This document shows, one piece after another, positions 1 through 7,655 of a stretch of 23,021 bases of DNA; positions within the stretch are counted from its first letter, which is position 1; each line of letters opens with the position of its first letter. Both the position numbers and the translations under genes were made by a program. Below the pieces are notes generated by a model. It saw only the letters and a program-made list of their open reading frames with translations, ran no database searches and was not told where the DNA came from. Location: the NCBI GenBank assembly GCA_964386865.1, contig CAYLUN010000084.1:1-23021 (forward strand), read 5' to 3'. This stretch comes from CAYLUN01 sp964386865 (GTDB lineage: Bacteria; Verrucomicrobiota; Kiritimatiellia; RFP12; UBA1067).

Positions 1-831
1 ATCAAGGATCTGAAAAAGCCGCTCGACCGGCACGGGCAGATCGGCTCCATGAAGCTCAGCCGCATGCTGCTGGGGGGGAATCTGATGGGCGGCTGGGCGC
101 ACGCGCGGGACTTGCTCTACGTGGACAAGCTGGTCAAGGCCTACCACACCGACTGGCGCGTGTTCCGGACCTTCCACCTGGCCGAGCAGTGTGGCGTGAA
201 CGCCATCCTGACCAACCCGGCGCTGATGCGGGTGATCAACGACTACTGGAAAAAGGAGGGCGGCAAGATCCAGTTCATCTCCGACTGCGGCCACCCGGAC
301 GGGCTGATCAAGGGCGCGCAGCTCTCGGTGCAGAACGGCGCGTCGGCGGTCTACACGCACGGCGGCGTGTCGGACGGCTGGGCCAAGAACGGCGACGCCA
401 AGAAGTTCGAGCAGACGCTGGCGGAGATGCGCAAGCTGGGCGTGCCGGCCGGCATCGGCGCGCACCGGCTGGAGACGGTGAAGTTCTGCGTCGAGCGCGG
501 CATCGTCCCCGACTTCTGGATGAAGACCCTGCACCACACGAAGTACTGGTCCGCGCACCCCGAGGACGGCTACTACTCGCGGGACAACGTCTGGTGCCTC
601 GACGTGGACGACGTGGTCTCCTACATGGAGAAACTGGAGCAGCCGTGGATCGCCTTCAAGATCCTCGCGGCGGGCGCGCTCAAGCCGCAGGACTCCTTCC
701 CGTTCGCGTTCAAGAGCGGGGCGGACTTCATCTGCGTCGGCATGTACGACTTCCAGGTCGTCGACAACGTCAACCTCGTGAACGAGGTGCTGGCGGGCAC
801 GCTCGACCGCAAGCGGCCTTGGCGGGCGTGA
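1..831 (+). CDS. Aldo/keto-reductase-like TIM-barrel protein, 5' end outside window
   Basis: The reading frame is open from the first base, so the gene begins upstream; an internal ATG at 49 should not be taken as its start. The first visible residues (GSMKLSRMLLGGNLMGGW) resemble the N-terminal strand of aldo/keto reductases, where a 'lkVSrlgLGg' segment opens the barrel. The rest fits an alpha/beta barrel: alternating short hydrophobic strands (AILTNPAL, KIQFISDCG, SAVYTHGG, PAGIGAHR, DFWMKTLHH, WIAFKILAAGAL, FICVGMYDF) and polar helices. Similar proteins are common in Planctomycetota and Verrucomicrobiota, often near sugar-catabolic genes, but I know of no defined substrate. No membrane segment is visible in this part. 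The gene ends with TGA 194 bp before the lyase gene and is probably in a separate transcript, since a promoter lies between them. The fold is fairly sure; the function is not. Confidence 0.7.
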   Translation: MKDLKKPLDRHGQIGSMKLSRMLLGGNLMGGWAHARDLLYVDKLVKAYHTDWRVFRTFHLAEQCGVNAILTNPALMRVINDYWKKEGGKIQFISDCGHPDGLIKGAQLSVQNGASAVYTHGGVSDGWAKNGDAKKFEQTLAEMRKLGVPAGIGAHRLETVKFCVERGIVPDFWMKTLHHTKYWSAHPEDGYYSRDNVWCLDVDDVVSYMEKLEQPWIAFKILAAGALKPQDSFPFAFKSGADFICVGMYDFQVVDNVNLVNEVLAGTLDRKRPWRA

Positions 832-863
832 CATGCGTCCGACGGAGCGGCGAACGACGGGAG

Positions 864-883
864 GGGCAAGCGTCTGCTTGCCC
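864..883. repeat. Perfect 8-bp stem-loop after the first gene
   Basis: GGGCAAGC (864-871) and GCTTGCCC (876-883) form a perfect stem around a GTCT loop, 33 bp after the stop codon. There is no T-run behind it, so it is not a classical intrinsic terminator. It may stabilise the 3' end of the transcript, or be one copy of a dispersed palindromic repeat. Confidence 0.5.
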
Positions 884-963
884 GGACGAGCTTCGCGCCT
901 GACACGCATCAAACTCGAAACCTCGCCCCGATACAGGTCGAGCGAGGACGGAGAGCGCCGCTA

Positions 964-993
964 TTGACAGGACAAGTGACATTCGCCTACCAT
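964..993 (+). promoter_or_regulatory. Sigma70-type promoter of the PL11 gene
   Basis: A perfect -35 hexamer TTGACA (964-969) is followed after 18 bp by TACCAT (988-993), a 4/6 match to TATAAT. Transcription would start near 1000, giving a short leader that contains the strong ribosome-binding site AAGGGGGGA (1015-1023) and the ATG at 1026. The identification rests on sequence match and position only. Confidence 0.55.
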
Positions 994-1025
994 GCCTTGA
1001 ACGTTAATCGACGCAAGGGGGGAAT

Positions 1026-3521
1026 ATGAGGGTTCATTCTGTTGTGGCCAGCATGATCGGCGCGGCCTTCACCGCGAGCGCGGCGGAGCTGGTCTCGAAC
1101 CCGGGCTTCGAGGCGCTGGACGATAAGGGGAACGTCTCCGAGTGGAGCCTGTGGACGCGCGAGAAGGACAAAGGCCGTGTCGAAGTCACAGGAGAGCGGC
1201 ATGGCGGGGAGCGCGCGCTGCGGATCCGCCACGAGGGGGAGAAGGACTGGGCGCTCGCCAATGCGCGGCGGAGCAAGGTCGTCCCCGGCGAGTCCTACAG
1301 GATCTCGTGCTGGATGAAGTGCGGCGGCGCGACCAAAGCCAAAGTGGACGTCGTGGGCTACCACGGCGATAAGCTCGTGAGCTGGGCTATGGGCGAGACG
1401 CAGGCCCCGCGCGGCGAGGGCTGGAAGGAGTACGCGGCCTACTTCGCCGTGCCGGAGGATGTCGACCGAGCTTACATTCGCGTGACGGGCGGCGGCAAGG
1501 CGGATCTCTGGGTGGACGATGTGCAGGTCGCGCCGGGAAGGCAGGAACTGCCGCCCAAGGGCCCGAAGGTGCAGGGGTGGGCGCAGGCGCGCGCGGCGGA
1601 GCCGATGGGACGAGGCGCGCTGGCTGTGCAGACCCGGGACGGCGTGCTGGTGAGCTGGCGCCTGCTGAAAGGCGAACCGGCGGAGATCGCTTTCGATGTG
1701 CATCGCACGGTCGGCGCCGAGCGCGTCAAGCTGAACGCCGCGCCCGTCCGGCAGACGACGGACTTGCTTGACGCGACTGCGTTCGACCCCTCCGCCACCT
1801 ACACGGTCGAGCCCGCCTCCGGCCACAAGGGCTTGTCCCAGACGGTCCGTCCGGTCGCGCTGGGCTCGCGCAAGACCCCGTATATCAGCGTCCCTTTGGC
1901 CGCCACCAACGTGACCGCGCAGAAGGTCGGCGTGGCTGACCTCGATGGCGACGGCATCTACGACTACGTGATTAAGCAGCCCGGCGAAAACGTGGATCCG
2001 TGGATCAAGTACTGGTACAAGTCGCCCGACACCTTCAAGCTCGAGGCGCACAAAGGCGACGGCACGCCGCTGTGGGTCAAAGACCTCGGCTGGAACATCG
2101 AGCGCGGCATGTGGTACTCGCCGATGGTCGTCTGTGATCTGACGGGCGACGGCCGTGCCGAGGTCGCCGCTAAGATCGGCCCGGAGGAGGATCTGCGCGA
2201 CGCCCAAGGCATGGCGCAGTCGGGGCCTGAGTGGGTCGGCGTGTTCGACGGGCTGACCGGCCGCGAGATCGCCCGCTCGCCGTGGCCGCCGCGCGAGGCG
2301 TTCGACACTTACAACTATGCTTCGCGTAACCAGCTTGCCGTGGCCTACCTCGACGGCAAGACGCCCTGCCTGCTGACCCTGCGCGGCACCTACACGACGA
2401 TGCTGGCCGACGCCTGGCAGCTCAAAGGCGGCAAGCTGGAGCGCCTGTGGTCGTACAGCAACGCGAACCTGCCCGGCAACTACCGGGGCCAGGGCGCGCA
2501 CAACTGCCTGTGCGCCGATGTCGACGGCGACGGGCGCGACGAGGTGATCCTCGGGTCGGTCACGCTGGACGACGACGGCTCGGTGCTCTGGTGTACCGGC
2601 AAAGGACACCCCGACGCGCACTACTACGGCGACATCGATCCGCGCCGCCCCGGTATGGAGCTGGCCTACATCATTGAGACGCGGCAGCGCAAGGCGGGCG
2701 GCATCCACCTGCTCGACCCGGTGGCCGGCAAGATCCTGTGGCAGCTCGGCGAGCCTACGGTTCACGTCCACAGCTGCGGCATGTGTACGGACATGGACGT
2801 GATGCACCCCGGCCTCGAAATCTACGGCGGCGACGCGGAGGATCACAAGCTGACCGACAAGCGCTGGCTGTACGCGAGCGACGGCACGCTGCTCAAATCG
2901 GGAAAGGCCGTCGACTACAGCTTCGGCGTTCCGAGCGCGTGGTGGGACGCGGACCTGCAGCGCGAGCTGGCGCGGGGGCGGATGCTCGACTGCGACGGCG
3001 CGCCGGTGAGCGAGGCCATTGAAGGCACCGTGGTGCTCGTCGCGGACGTGCTGGGCGACTGGCGCGAGGAAGTCTTCACAACCGTCAAAGGCGAGCTGCG
3101 CATCTACACGACGCCGGTGCCGGCGATGGACCGCCGCGTCTGCCTCATGCAGGACGAGGCTTACCGCATGCGCACGACGATGAACGCGATGGGCTATTAT
3201 CAGACGCCGACCCTGTCCTACGTGCCCGAGGCGTGCGCGGCGAACCTGAACCTGACGCTGCAGAAGGCGGACAAGAAGAGCGTCTGCCGCGTGGTCGTGG
3301 TCGCGCCGCTGACGGTCGCGCTCAAGGGGACGGTGACGCTGACGGCGCCGGCGGGCGTCAAGCTTCAGAAGGCGACGGTGGCGGTAGACCTCAAGCCGGG
3401 CGAGCGTGTGGCCGAGGTCATCACATACGACGGCAAGGCCGAGCGCGGCGCGCTGATCCGCGCCGAATTCGCAGCCGAAGGCGGGCCAGTGCTCCGCGGC
3501 AGCGTGCCGCTGGGGCTGTAG
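1026..3521 (+). CDS. Secreted rhamnogalacturonan lyase (PL11) with N-terminal carbohydrate-binding-like module
   Basis: Predicted to cleave the rhamnogalacturonan I backbone of pectin by beta-elimination outside the cytoplasm. Residues 1-20 form a signal peptide ending in SAA. Residues 21-168 resemble a CBM4/9-type jelly roll (LVSNPGFE at the start, ADLWVDDVQV at the end). A small beta domain (about 195-280) and a beta-propeller (about 285-750) follow, the layout of PL11 enzymes such as Bacillus YesW. The propeller carries calcium-binding-type loops (DLDGDGIYDY near 305, DLTGDGRAE near 371, DVDGDGRDEV near 498) and PL11-like segments GAHNC, HYYGDIDPRRPGMEL and GDWREEV. The last 80 or so residues look like an extra Ig-like domain. 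The strong ribosome-binding site at 1015-1023 fixes the start. At 831 residues it is longer than typical PL11 enzymes (about 600) because of the added end modules. Confidence 0.9.
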   Translation: MRVHSVVASMIGAAFTASAAELVSNPGFEALDDKGNVSEWSLWTREKDKGRVEVTGERHGGERALRIRHEGEKDWALANARRSKVVPGESYRISCWMKCGGATKAKVDVVGYHGDKLVSWAMGETQAPRGEGWKEYAAYFAVPEDVDRAYIRVTGGGKADLWVDDVQVAPGRQELPPKGPKVQGWAQARAAEPMGRGALAVQTRDGVLVSWRLLKGEPAEIAFDVHRTVGAERVKLNAAPVRQTTDLLDATAFDPSATYTVEPASGHKGLSQTVRPVALGSRKTPYISVPLAATNVTAQKVGVADLDGDGIYDYVIKQPGENVDPWIKYWYKSPDTFKLEAHKGDGTPLWVKDLGWNIERGMWYSPMVVCDLTGDGRAEVAAKIGPEEDLRDAQGMAQSGPEWVGVFDGLTGREIARSPWPPREAFDTYNYASRNQLAVAYLDGKTPCLLTLRGTYTTMLADAWQLKGGKLERLWSYSNANLPGNYRGQGAHNCLCADVDGDGRDEVILGSVTLDDDGSVLWCTGKGHPDAHYYGDIDPRRPGMELAYIIETRQRKAGGIHLLDPVAGKILWQLGEPTVHVHSCGMCTDMDVMHPGLEIYGGDAEDHKLTDKRWLYASDGTLLKSGKAVDYSFGVPSAWWDADLQRELARGRMLDCDGAPVSEAIEGTVVLVADVLGDWREEVFTTVKGELRIYTTPVPAMDRRVCLMQDEAYRMRTTMNAMGYYQTPTLSYVPEACAANLNLTLQKADKKSVCRVVVVAPLTVALKGTVTLTAPAGVKLQKATVAVDLKPGERVAEVITYDGKAERGALIRAEFAAEGGPVLRGSVPLGL

Positions 3522-3566
3522 GCTCTTAAGTCAGCGGCAACACGTAACACGCAGATAGGATCTTAA

Positions 3567-3610
3567 CGCAAGGATGCAAAGAATAATCTGAAGCTTGGCT
3601 GATCCTTGCG
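3567..3610. repeat. 9-bp inverted repeat in the PL11-sialidase gap
   Basis: CGCAAGGAT (3567-3575) is mirrored exactly by ATCCTTGCG (3602-3610) across 26 bp; CCTTGCG occurs again directly after the second arm (3612-3618). The region also has GTAACACGCAG-like wording at 3544-3554. It could be a weak terminator for the lyase, an operator, or a dispersed intergenic repeat; no T-run follows. Confidence 0.4.
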
Positions 3611-3665
3611 GCCTTGCGCTGATGGTGATTCATCGGCTGTGTCGGTTCACAGGAAAGGAGTCGGA

Positions 3666-4883
3666 ATGAAGCGTGGATACATGGATGTCATCGCCATCGC
3701 CAGTTTCTTGGCGTACTCTGTGTTGCGCGCGGCGGAGCCGTTCATGGAGAAAGTCGACCTTTTCGAGGCGGGGCAGTACAGCTACAAGCAGTATCACATC
3801 CCCGGCGTCGCAGTGACCGCCAAAGGCACCGTGCTGGCGTGGTGCGAAGCCCGCAAGAACGGGAGCGACTGGGACGCGATCGACATTCTGCTTAAGCGCT
3901 CGACCGACAACGGCAAGACCTTTTCCGAGCCGAAGCGGCTCGCTGATGTCAAAGGGCCGATCGCCAAGAACCCCTTCGCGCTGCGGCTGAAGTTCGTGAA
4001 CACCAACGACGTGACCTACAACAACCCGGTGCTGATCCCGCTTCGCGATGGCGCGGTGCGCGCCCTGTTCTGCGTCGAGTACATGCGCTGCTTCACCATG
4101 CGCAGCGCCGACGACGGGGTGACGTGGAGTGCGCCGGTGGAAATCACCTCGGTTTTCGAAGCATTCCGCAAGTCTTACGACTGGAAGGTGCTGGCCACCG
4201 GCCCCGACCATGGCATCGAGTTGAAGAGCGGGCGGCTCGTCGTGCCGGTGTGGCTCTCCACGGGAACGGGCGGCAACGCGCACCGGCCCTCTGTCGCCGC
4301 GACGATCGTCAGCGACGACGGCGGCACGACGTGGCAGGCGGGTGAGATCGCGGTGCCCTGCACCGAGACCTGGGTCAACCCCAGCGAGGCCGTGGCGGTG
4401 GAGCTTGCCGACGGCCGCGTGATGCTGAACGTGCGCAGCGAGTCGAAGGCGAACCGCCGCCTCGTGACGGTCAGCCCGGACGGAGCGACCGGCTGGAGCG
4501 CGCCGCGCTTCGACGGCGCGCTGCTGGAGCCGATCTGCATGGGCAGCGTGGTGCGCTACCCGGCGCAGGGCGGCGTGCCGACCTGTTTGCTGTTCTCGAA
4601 TCCCGACAACCTGTCGTGCGAAGGAGGCAAAGAGGTTCCAGGCAAGAATCGCGACCGCAAGAATATGACCGTCAAGCTCAGCGCCGACGAAGGCCAGACG
4701 TGGCCGCTGAGCCGCGTGCTGGAGCCCGGCCCGAGCATGTACAGCGACATCGCGGTTGCGCCGGACGGCACAATCCTCTGCTTTTACGGGCGAGGCCTGA
4801 AGAAAGGCTTTGCGGGCGATCGACTGACGCTCGCCCGCTTCAACATGGAGTGGCTGAAGCAAGGCCAGGAGAGACCAAAATGA
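3666..4883 (+). CDS. Sialidase-like (GH33/BNR) six-bladed propeller protein, secreted
   Basis: A 405-residue protein of the sialidase superfamily. Asp-box motifs (S-x-D-x-G-x-T-W type) occur as RSTDNGKTF, RSADDGVTW, VSDDGGTTW, VSPDGATGW and LSADEGQTW, spaced as in a propeller. Other sialidase landmarks are GPDHGIELKSGRLVVP, NPSEAVAVELADGRVMLNVR and, near the C-terminus, GPSMYSDIAVAPDGT, which holds the expected catalytic tyrosine. The N-terminal motif that should read F/Y-R-I-P is YHIP (43-46), so the first arginine of the carboxylate-binding triad is a histidine. Residues 1-23 form a weak signal peptide. ATG at 3666 is chosen because AAAGGAG (3654-3660) lies 5 bp upstream; an upstream TTG at 3606 has no such site. 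The stop overlaps the next ATG as ATGA, implying translational coupling. The substrate may not be sialic acid. Confidence 0.8.
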   Translation: MKRGYMDVIAIASFLAYSVLRAAEPFMEKVDLFEAGQYSYKQYHIPGVAVTAKGTVLAWCEARKNGSDWDAIDILLKRSTDNGKTFSEPKRLADVKGPIAKNPFALRLKFVNTNDVTYNNPVLIPLRDGAVRALFCVEYMRCFTMRSADDGVTWSAPVEITSVFEAFRKSYDWKVLATGPDHGIELKSGRLVVPVWLSTGTGGNAHRPSVAATIVSDDGGTTWQAGEIAVPCTETWVNPSEAVAVELADGRVMLNVRSESKANRRLVTVSPDGATGWSAPRFDGALLEPICMGSVVRYPAQGGVPTCLLFSNPDNLSCEGGKEVPGKNRDRKNMTVKLSADEGQTWPLSRVLEPGPSMYSDIAVAPDGTILCFYGRGLKKGFAGDRLTLARFNMEWLKQGQERPK

Positions 4884-7618
4884 AAAACGCATGCAACAAC
4901 CGCATCTTCCTCGTCTTCGGGCTCGCTTTCGCGCTGTCAGGGCTGACGGGGTGTCACCTCCTGTTGACAGATGTCGAGGGCCGTTCGGGCCAGGCCTTCT
5001 ACGTGTCGCCAGACGGCAGCGACCAGAACCCCGGCACGCGCGCGCAACCCTTTGCCACGCTGCCGCGCGCACGCGACGCGGTTCGCGCGCTGCGGCAGGG
5101 AGCGCCGGCCCGTCAGCCGGCTACGGTGCGGCTGCTGGACGGCGCTCACGTCCTCTCCGAAGCCTTCGTCTTGACGCCGCCGGACTCCGATGTCACCTAC
5201 GAGGCGGCTCCCGGCGCGCGTCCCGTTGTCAGCGGCGGCGTGCGCGTGTCGGGGTGGCGCAAGGATGGCGAGCGGCTGTGGGTGGCCGACGTGCCGTGGC
5301 TGAAAAGCCGCGCCGAGCCGTTCACGCAGCTCTTCGTCAACGGCGCGCGCCGCCCGTGCGCCCGCACGCCCAACGAGGGCGCCTATTTCTACACCAAGCG
5401 GCTGACGCTGGCGCCGGGCGAGCCCGGGCCGTGTCTCGGATTCACGTACAACAAAGAGGATGCGCTGCCGTGGATAGCCCAGCCGGGCGTTCGAGTCGCG
5501 CTCTTTCACAACTGGGTGAACTCGTATAACCGTGTCAAATCGGTGGACGCTGAGAAGCGGCGCGTGAGCTTCGCCCGTCCGGCGGGCATCTTCTTCCTTG
5601 GCCCCGAGGTGCGCTACTACGTCGAGAACAGCCGCGAGGCGCTCGACGCGCCCGGCGAGTGGTTTGCGGATACGTCGACAGGCAAGCTGTACTACTATCC
5701 GCTTTCCGGCGAGCGGCCTGAGCGCGCTGAAGTCATCGCGCCCGTCTTGACGGCGAGCCTGGTTGTGGTGGACGGCGACCCGCTGAAGGGCGCCTTCGTC
5801 GACGGCCTGCGCTTTTCCGGACTCTCGTTCCAACACGCGGACGCCAACCTCGCGCCCGACTACCCGCACAGCGTGCAGGGCGCGCACACGCAGCGCGGCG
5901 CGATCTTCGCGAAAGGGCTGCGCGCGTCGCTGATCGAGCGCTGCGAGTTCGCGCGGCTGGGCGAGCACGCAGTGTCGCTGCGCGAAGGCTGCGTGTCTAA
6001 CGCGGTGCGGCGGTGCCACATCTACGACATGGGAGGCGGGGGCGTCTATCTCTCCGAAGGCGCGCCGGCCAGCAAGAGCGAGGCGTATCTCACGGCGCAC
6101 AACGCGGTCGACAACAACTTCATTCATGACGGCGGCCGCATCTACCGCGCCGCTTGCGGTGTGTTCTTGGGCGGCAGCGCGAGCTACAATCGCATCACGC
6201 ACAACGAAATCTGCGACCTGAGCTGGATGGGCGTCCACCTCGGCTGGAGCTGGACCGGGCGGGCGCCCGCGCACACACACCACAACGAGGTGGGCTACAA
6301 CCACATCCACCACCTCGGCAACGGCGTGCTCAACGACATCGGCGGCATTTACACACTGGGCGTTTCGCCGGGCACGGTGCTGCACCACAACCTCATCCAC
6401 GACGTCACCCGCTTCGAGCGCGGCCGCGAGGGCTACGGCGGCTGGGGCATCTACCTCGACGCGGGCAGCTCGCAAATCACGGTGGCGAACAACGTCGTGC
6501 ACGACACGCGTGACGGCGGGCTGCACCTGCACAACCACACCTACCCGTGGGGCGACGTGGTGACGAACAACATCTTCGCCTTCTCGCAGGACGCCGAGCT
6601 GATCCGCAACGCGACCATGGAGCACGAGGAGCGGCACGTTGTGATGGAGCGCAACATCGCCTACGGCCCGTCCGTGCGCGCGCTGGGCGGGCACAACTGG
6701 AAGAAGGGCAGCAACTTCAGCGCCGACCGCAACCTGTACTGGAGCACGGCGACGAACGCGCCGGATTTCTGCGGCCGCGCCTTCGACGCGTGGCAGGCCG
6801 AGGGCGGCGACCGCAGCGGGCGCGTCGCCGACCCGCTGTTTGTGAACGCCGACGCGCGCGACTTTCGGTTGAAGCCCGATTCTCCCGCGCGTGCGCTCGG
6901 CTTCGCGCCCATCGACATTTCGACGGCCGGGCTGTACGGTGATTCCAAATGGGTTCGGCTGCCGAAGTCCGTCACACACAGGCGTTGCGAGGAGGCCGTG
7001 GCGCCCGAGGTGAGCGCAGAAATCCGCCAGGGCTTCGAGGACGAAGCGGTTGGCGACCTCCCCGATTTCGCGCGGGTCTGCGAGGCGAACACGCAGGCGG
7101 TCGTACGGGTCGTGGCCGCAGGCCTGGCAGGCGCGAGCCAGTGCCTGCGCGTGACGGATGGGCCGGGGCAGAAGTACGCGCACGATCCGCATTTCTACTA
7201 TGAGCGCGACTTCCCAGAGGGCCTGCTGCGCGGGTCTTTCGACCTGCGGCACGAGGCGGGCGCAATCCTCTCGTACGAGTGGCGCGACTGGCCGGCGGGA
7301 CAGACGCTTCGAGCAGGCCCGAACGTGCACGTCAGCGCCGACGGCTCGCTGATCGCGGGCGGGAAGAGGCTGCTGACCGTGCCTGCCGGCCAGTGGATCA
7401 CGGTCGAGGTGATCTGCAATACGGGCGCGTCGGCTGATGCCACGTGGCAGCTCACGGTGACGGTGCCTGGCCAGGCTCCGCAGCGGTTCGAGAGGTTGGC
7501 GTGCAGTGCGGCGTTCAAGCGCCTCAACTGGGTCGGCTTCATCTCGGGCGCCACCGCGCGGACGGTCTTTTACATCGATAACGTCTCGATCTGCGCGGCT
7601 ACACCTCGCGCGCCCTAA
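4880..7618 (+). CDS. Lipoprotein with right-handed parallel beta-helix, GH141/GH120-like glycosidase candidate
   Basis: A 912-residue protein with a lipoprotein signal: a hydrophobic N-terminus and lipobox LTGC, giving a lipidated Cys25. Residues 40-70 carry the FYVSPDGSDQNPGT..PFATL opening of secreted beta-helix proteins. Residues 110-160 (VVSGGVRVSGW, LFVNGARRPCARTPN) resemble the N-terminal region of GH141-type proteins. The helix proper covers about 300-690, with repeated coils such as HNEICDLSWMGVHLGWSW, LNDIGGIYTLGVSPGT, YGGWGIYLDAGSS and NNIFAF. Residues from about 713 look like a concanavalin-like jelly roll. Characterised GH141 and GH120 members act on fucosides or xylosides of plant glycans, which suits the lyase neighbour, but the family assignment is inferred. 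AGGAGAG (4867-4873), 6 bp before the ATG, fixes the start; the gene overlaps the sialidase by 4 bp. Confidence 0.8.
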   Translation: MKNACNNRIFLVFGLAFALSGLTGCHLLLTDVEGRSGQAFYVSPDGSDQNPGTRAQPFATLPRARDAVRALRQGAPARQPATVRLLDGAHVLSEAFVLTPPDSDVTYEAAPGARPVVSGGVRVSGWRKDGERLWVADVPWLKSRAEPFTQLFVNGARRPCARTPNEGAYFYTKRLTLAPGEPGPCLGFTYNKEDALPWIAQPGVRVALFHNWVNSYNRVKSVDAEKRRVSFARPAGIFFLGPEVRYYVENSREALDAPGEWFADTSTGKLYYYPLSGERPERAEVIAPVLTASLVVVDGDPLKGAFVDGLRFSGLSFQHADANLAPDYPHSVQGAHTQRGAIFAKGLRASLIERCEFARLGEHAVSLREGCVSNAVRRCHIYDMGGGGVYLSEGAPASKSEAYLTAHNAVDNNFIHDGGRIYRAACGVFLGGSASYNRITHNEICDLSWMGVHLGWSWTGRAPAHTHHNEVGYNHIHHLGNGVLNDIGGIYTLGVSPGTVLHHNLIHDVTRFERGREGYGGWGIYLDAGSSQITVANNVVHDTRDGGLHLHNHTYPWGDVVTNNIFAFSQDAELIRNATMEHEERHVVMERNIAYGPSVRALGGHNWKKGSNFSADRNLYWSTATNAPDFCGRAFDAWQAEGGDRSGRVADPLFVNADARDFRLKPDSPARALGFAPIDISTAGLYGDSKWVRLPKSVTHRRCEEAVAPEVSAEIRQGFEDEAVGDLPDFARVCEANTQAVVRVVAAGLAGASQCLRVTDGPGQKYAHDPHFYYERDFPEGLLRGSFDLRHEAGAILSYEWRDWPAGQTLRAGPNVHVSADGSLIAGGKRLLTVPAGQWITVEVICNTGASADATWQLTVTVPGQAPQRFERLACSAAFKRLNWVGFISGATARTVFYIDNVSICAATPRAP

Positions 7619-7655
7619 CACGATTCAAACACAGTGCGGCTATTATGAGATCCCT

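Noticed and set aside
987..2846. Long open frame on the - strand (619 codons)
   Set aside because: It is the mirror of the PL11 gene; its translation is rich in Arg, His, Val and Ala without motifs, as expected from a GC-rich antisense frame. The same applies to - strand frames at 4937-7621, 9598-11115 and 15989-18898.
3606..3665. TTG start adding 20 residues to the sialidase-like protein
   Set aside because: The extension is polar, would bury the signal peptide and lacks a ribosome-binding site, whereas ATG 3666 has a strong one.
4616..4879. N-terminal extension of the beta-helix lipoprotein
   Set aside because: It lies inside the sialidase gene, is arginine-rich shadow sequence, and would destroy the lipoprotein signal.
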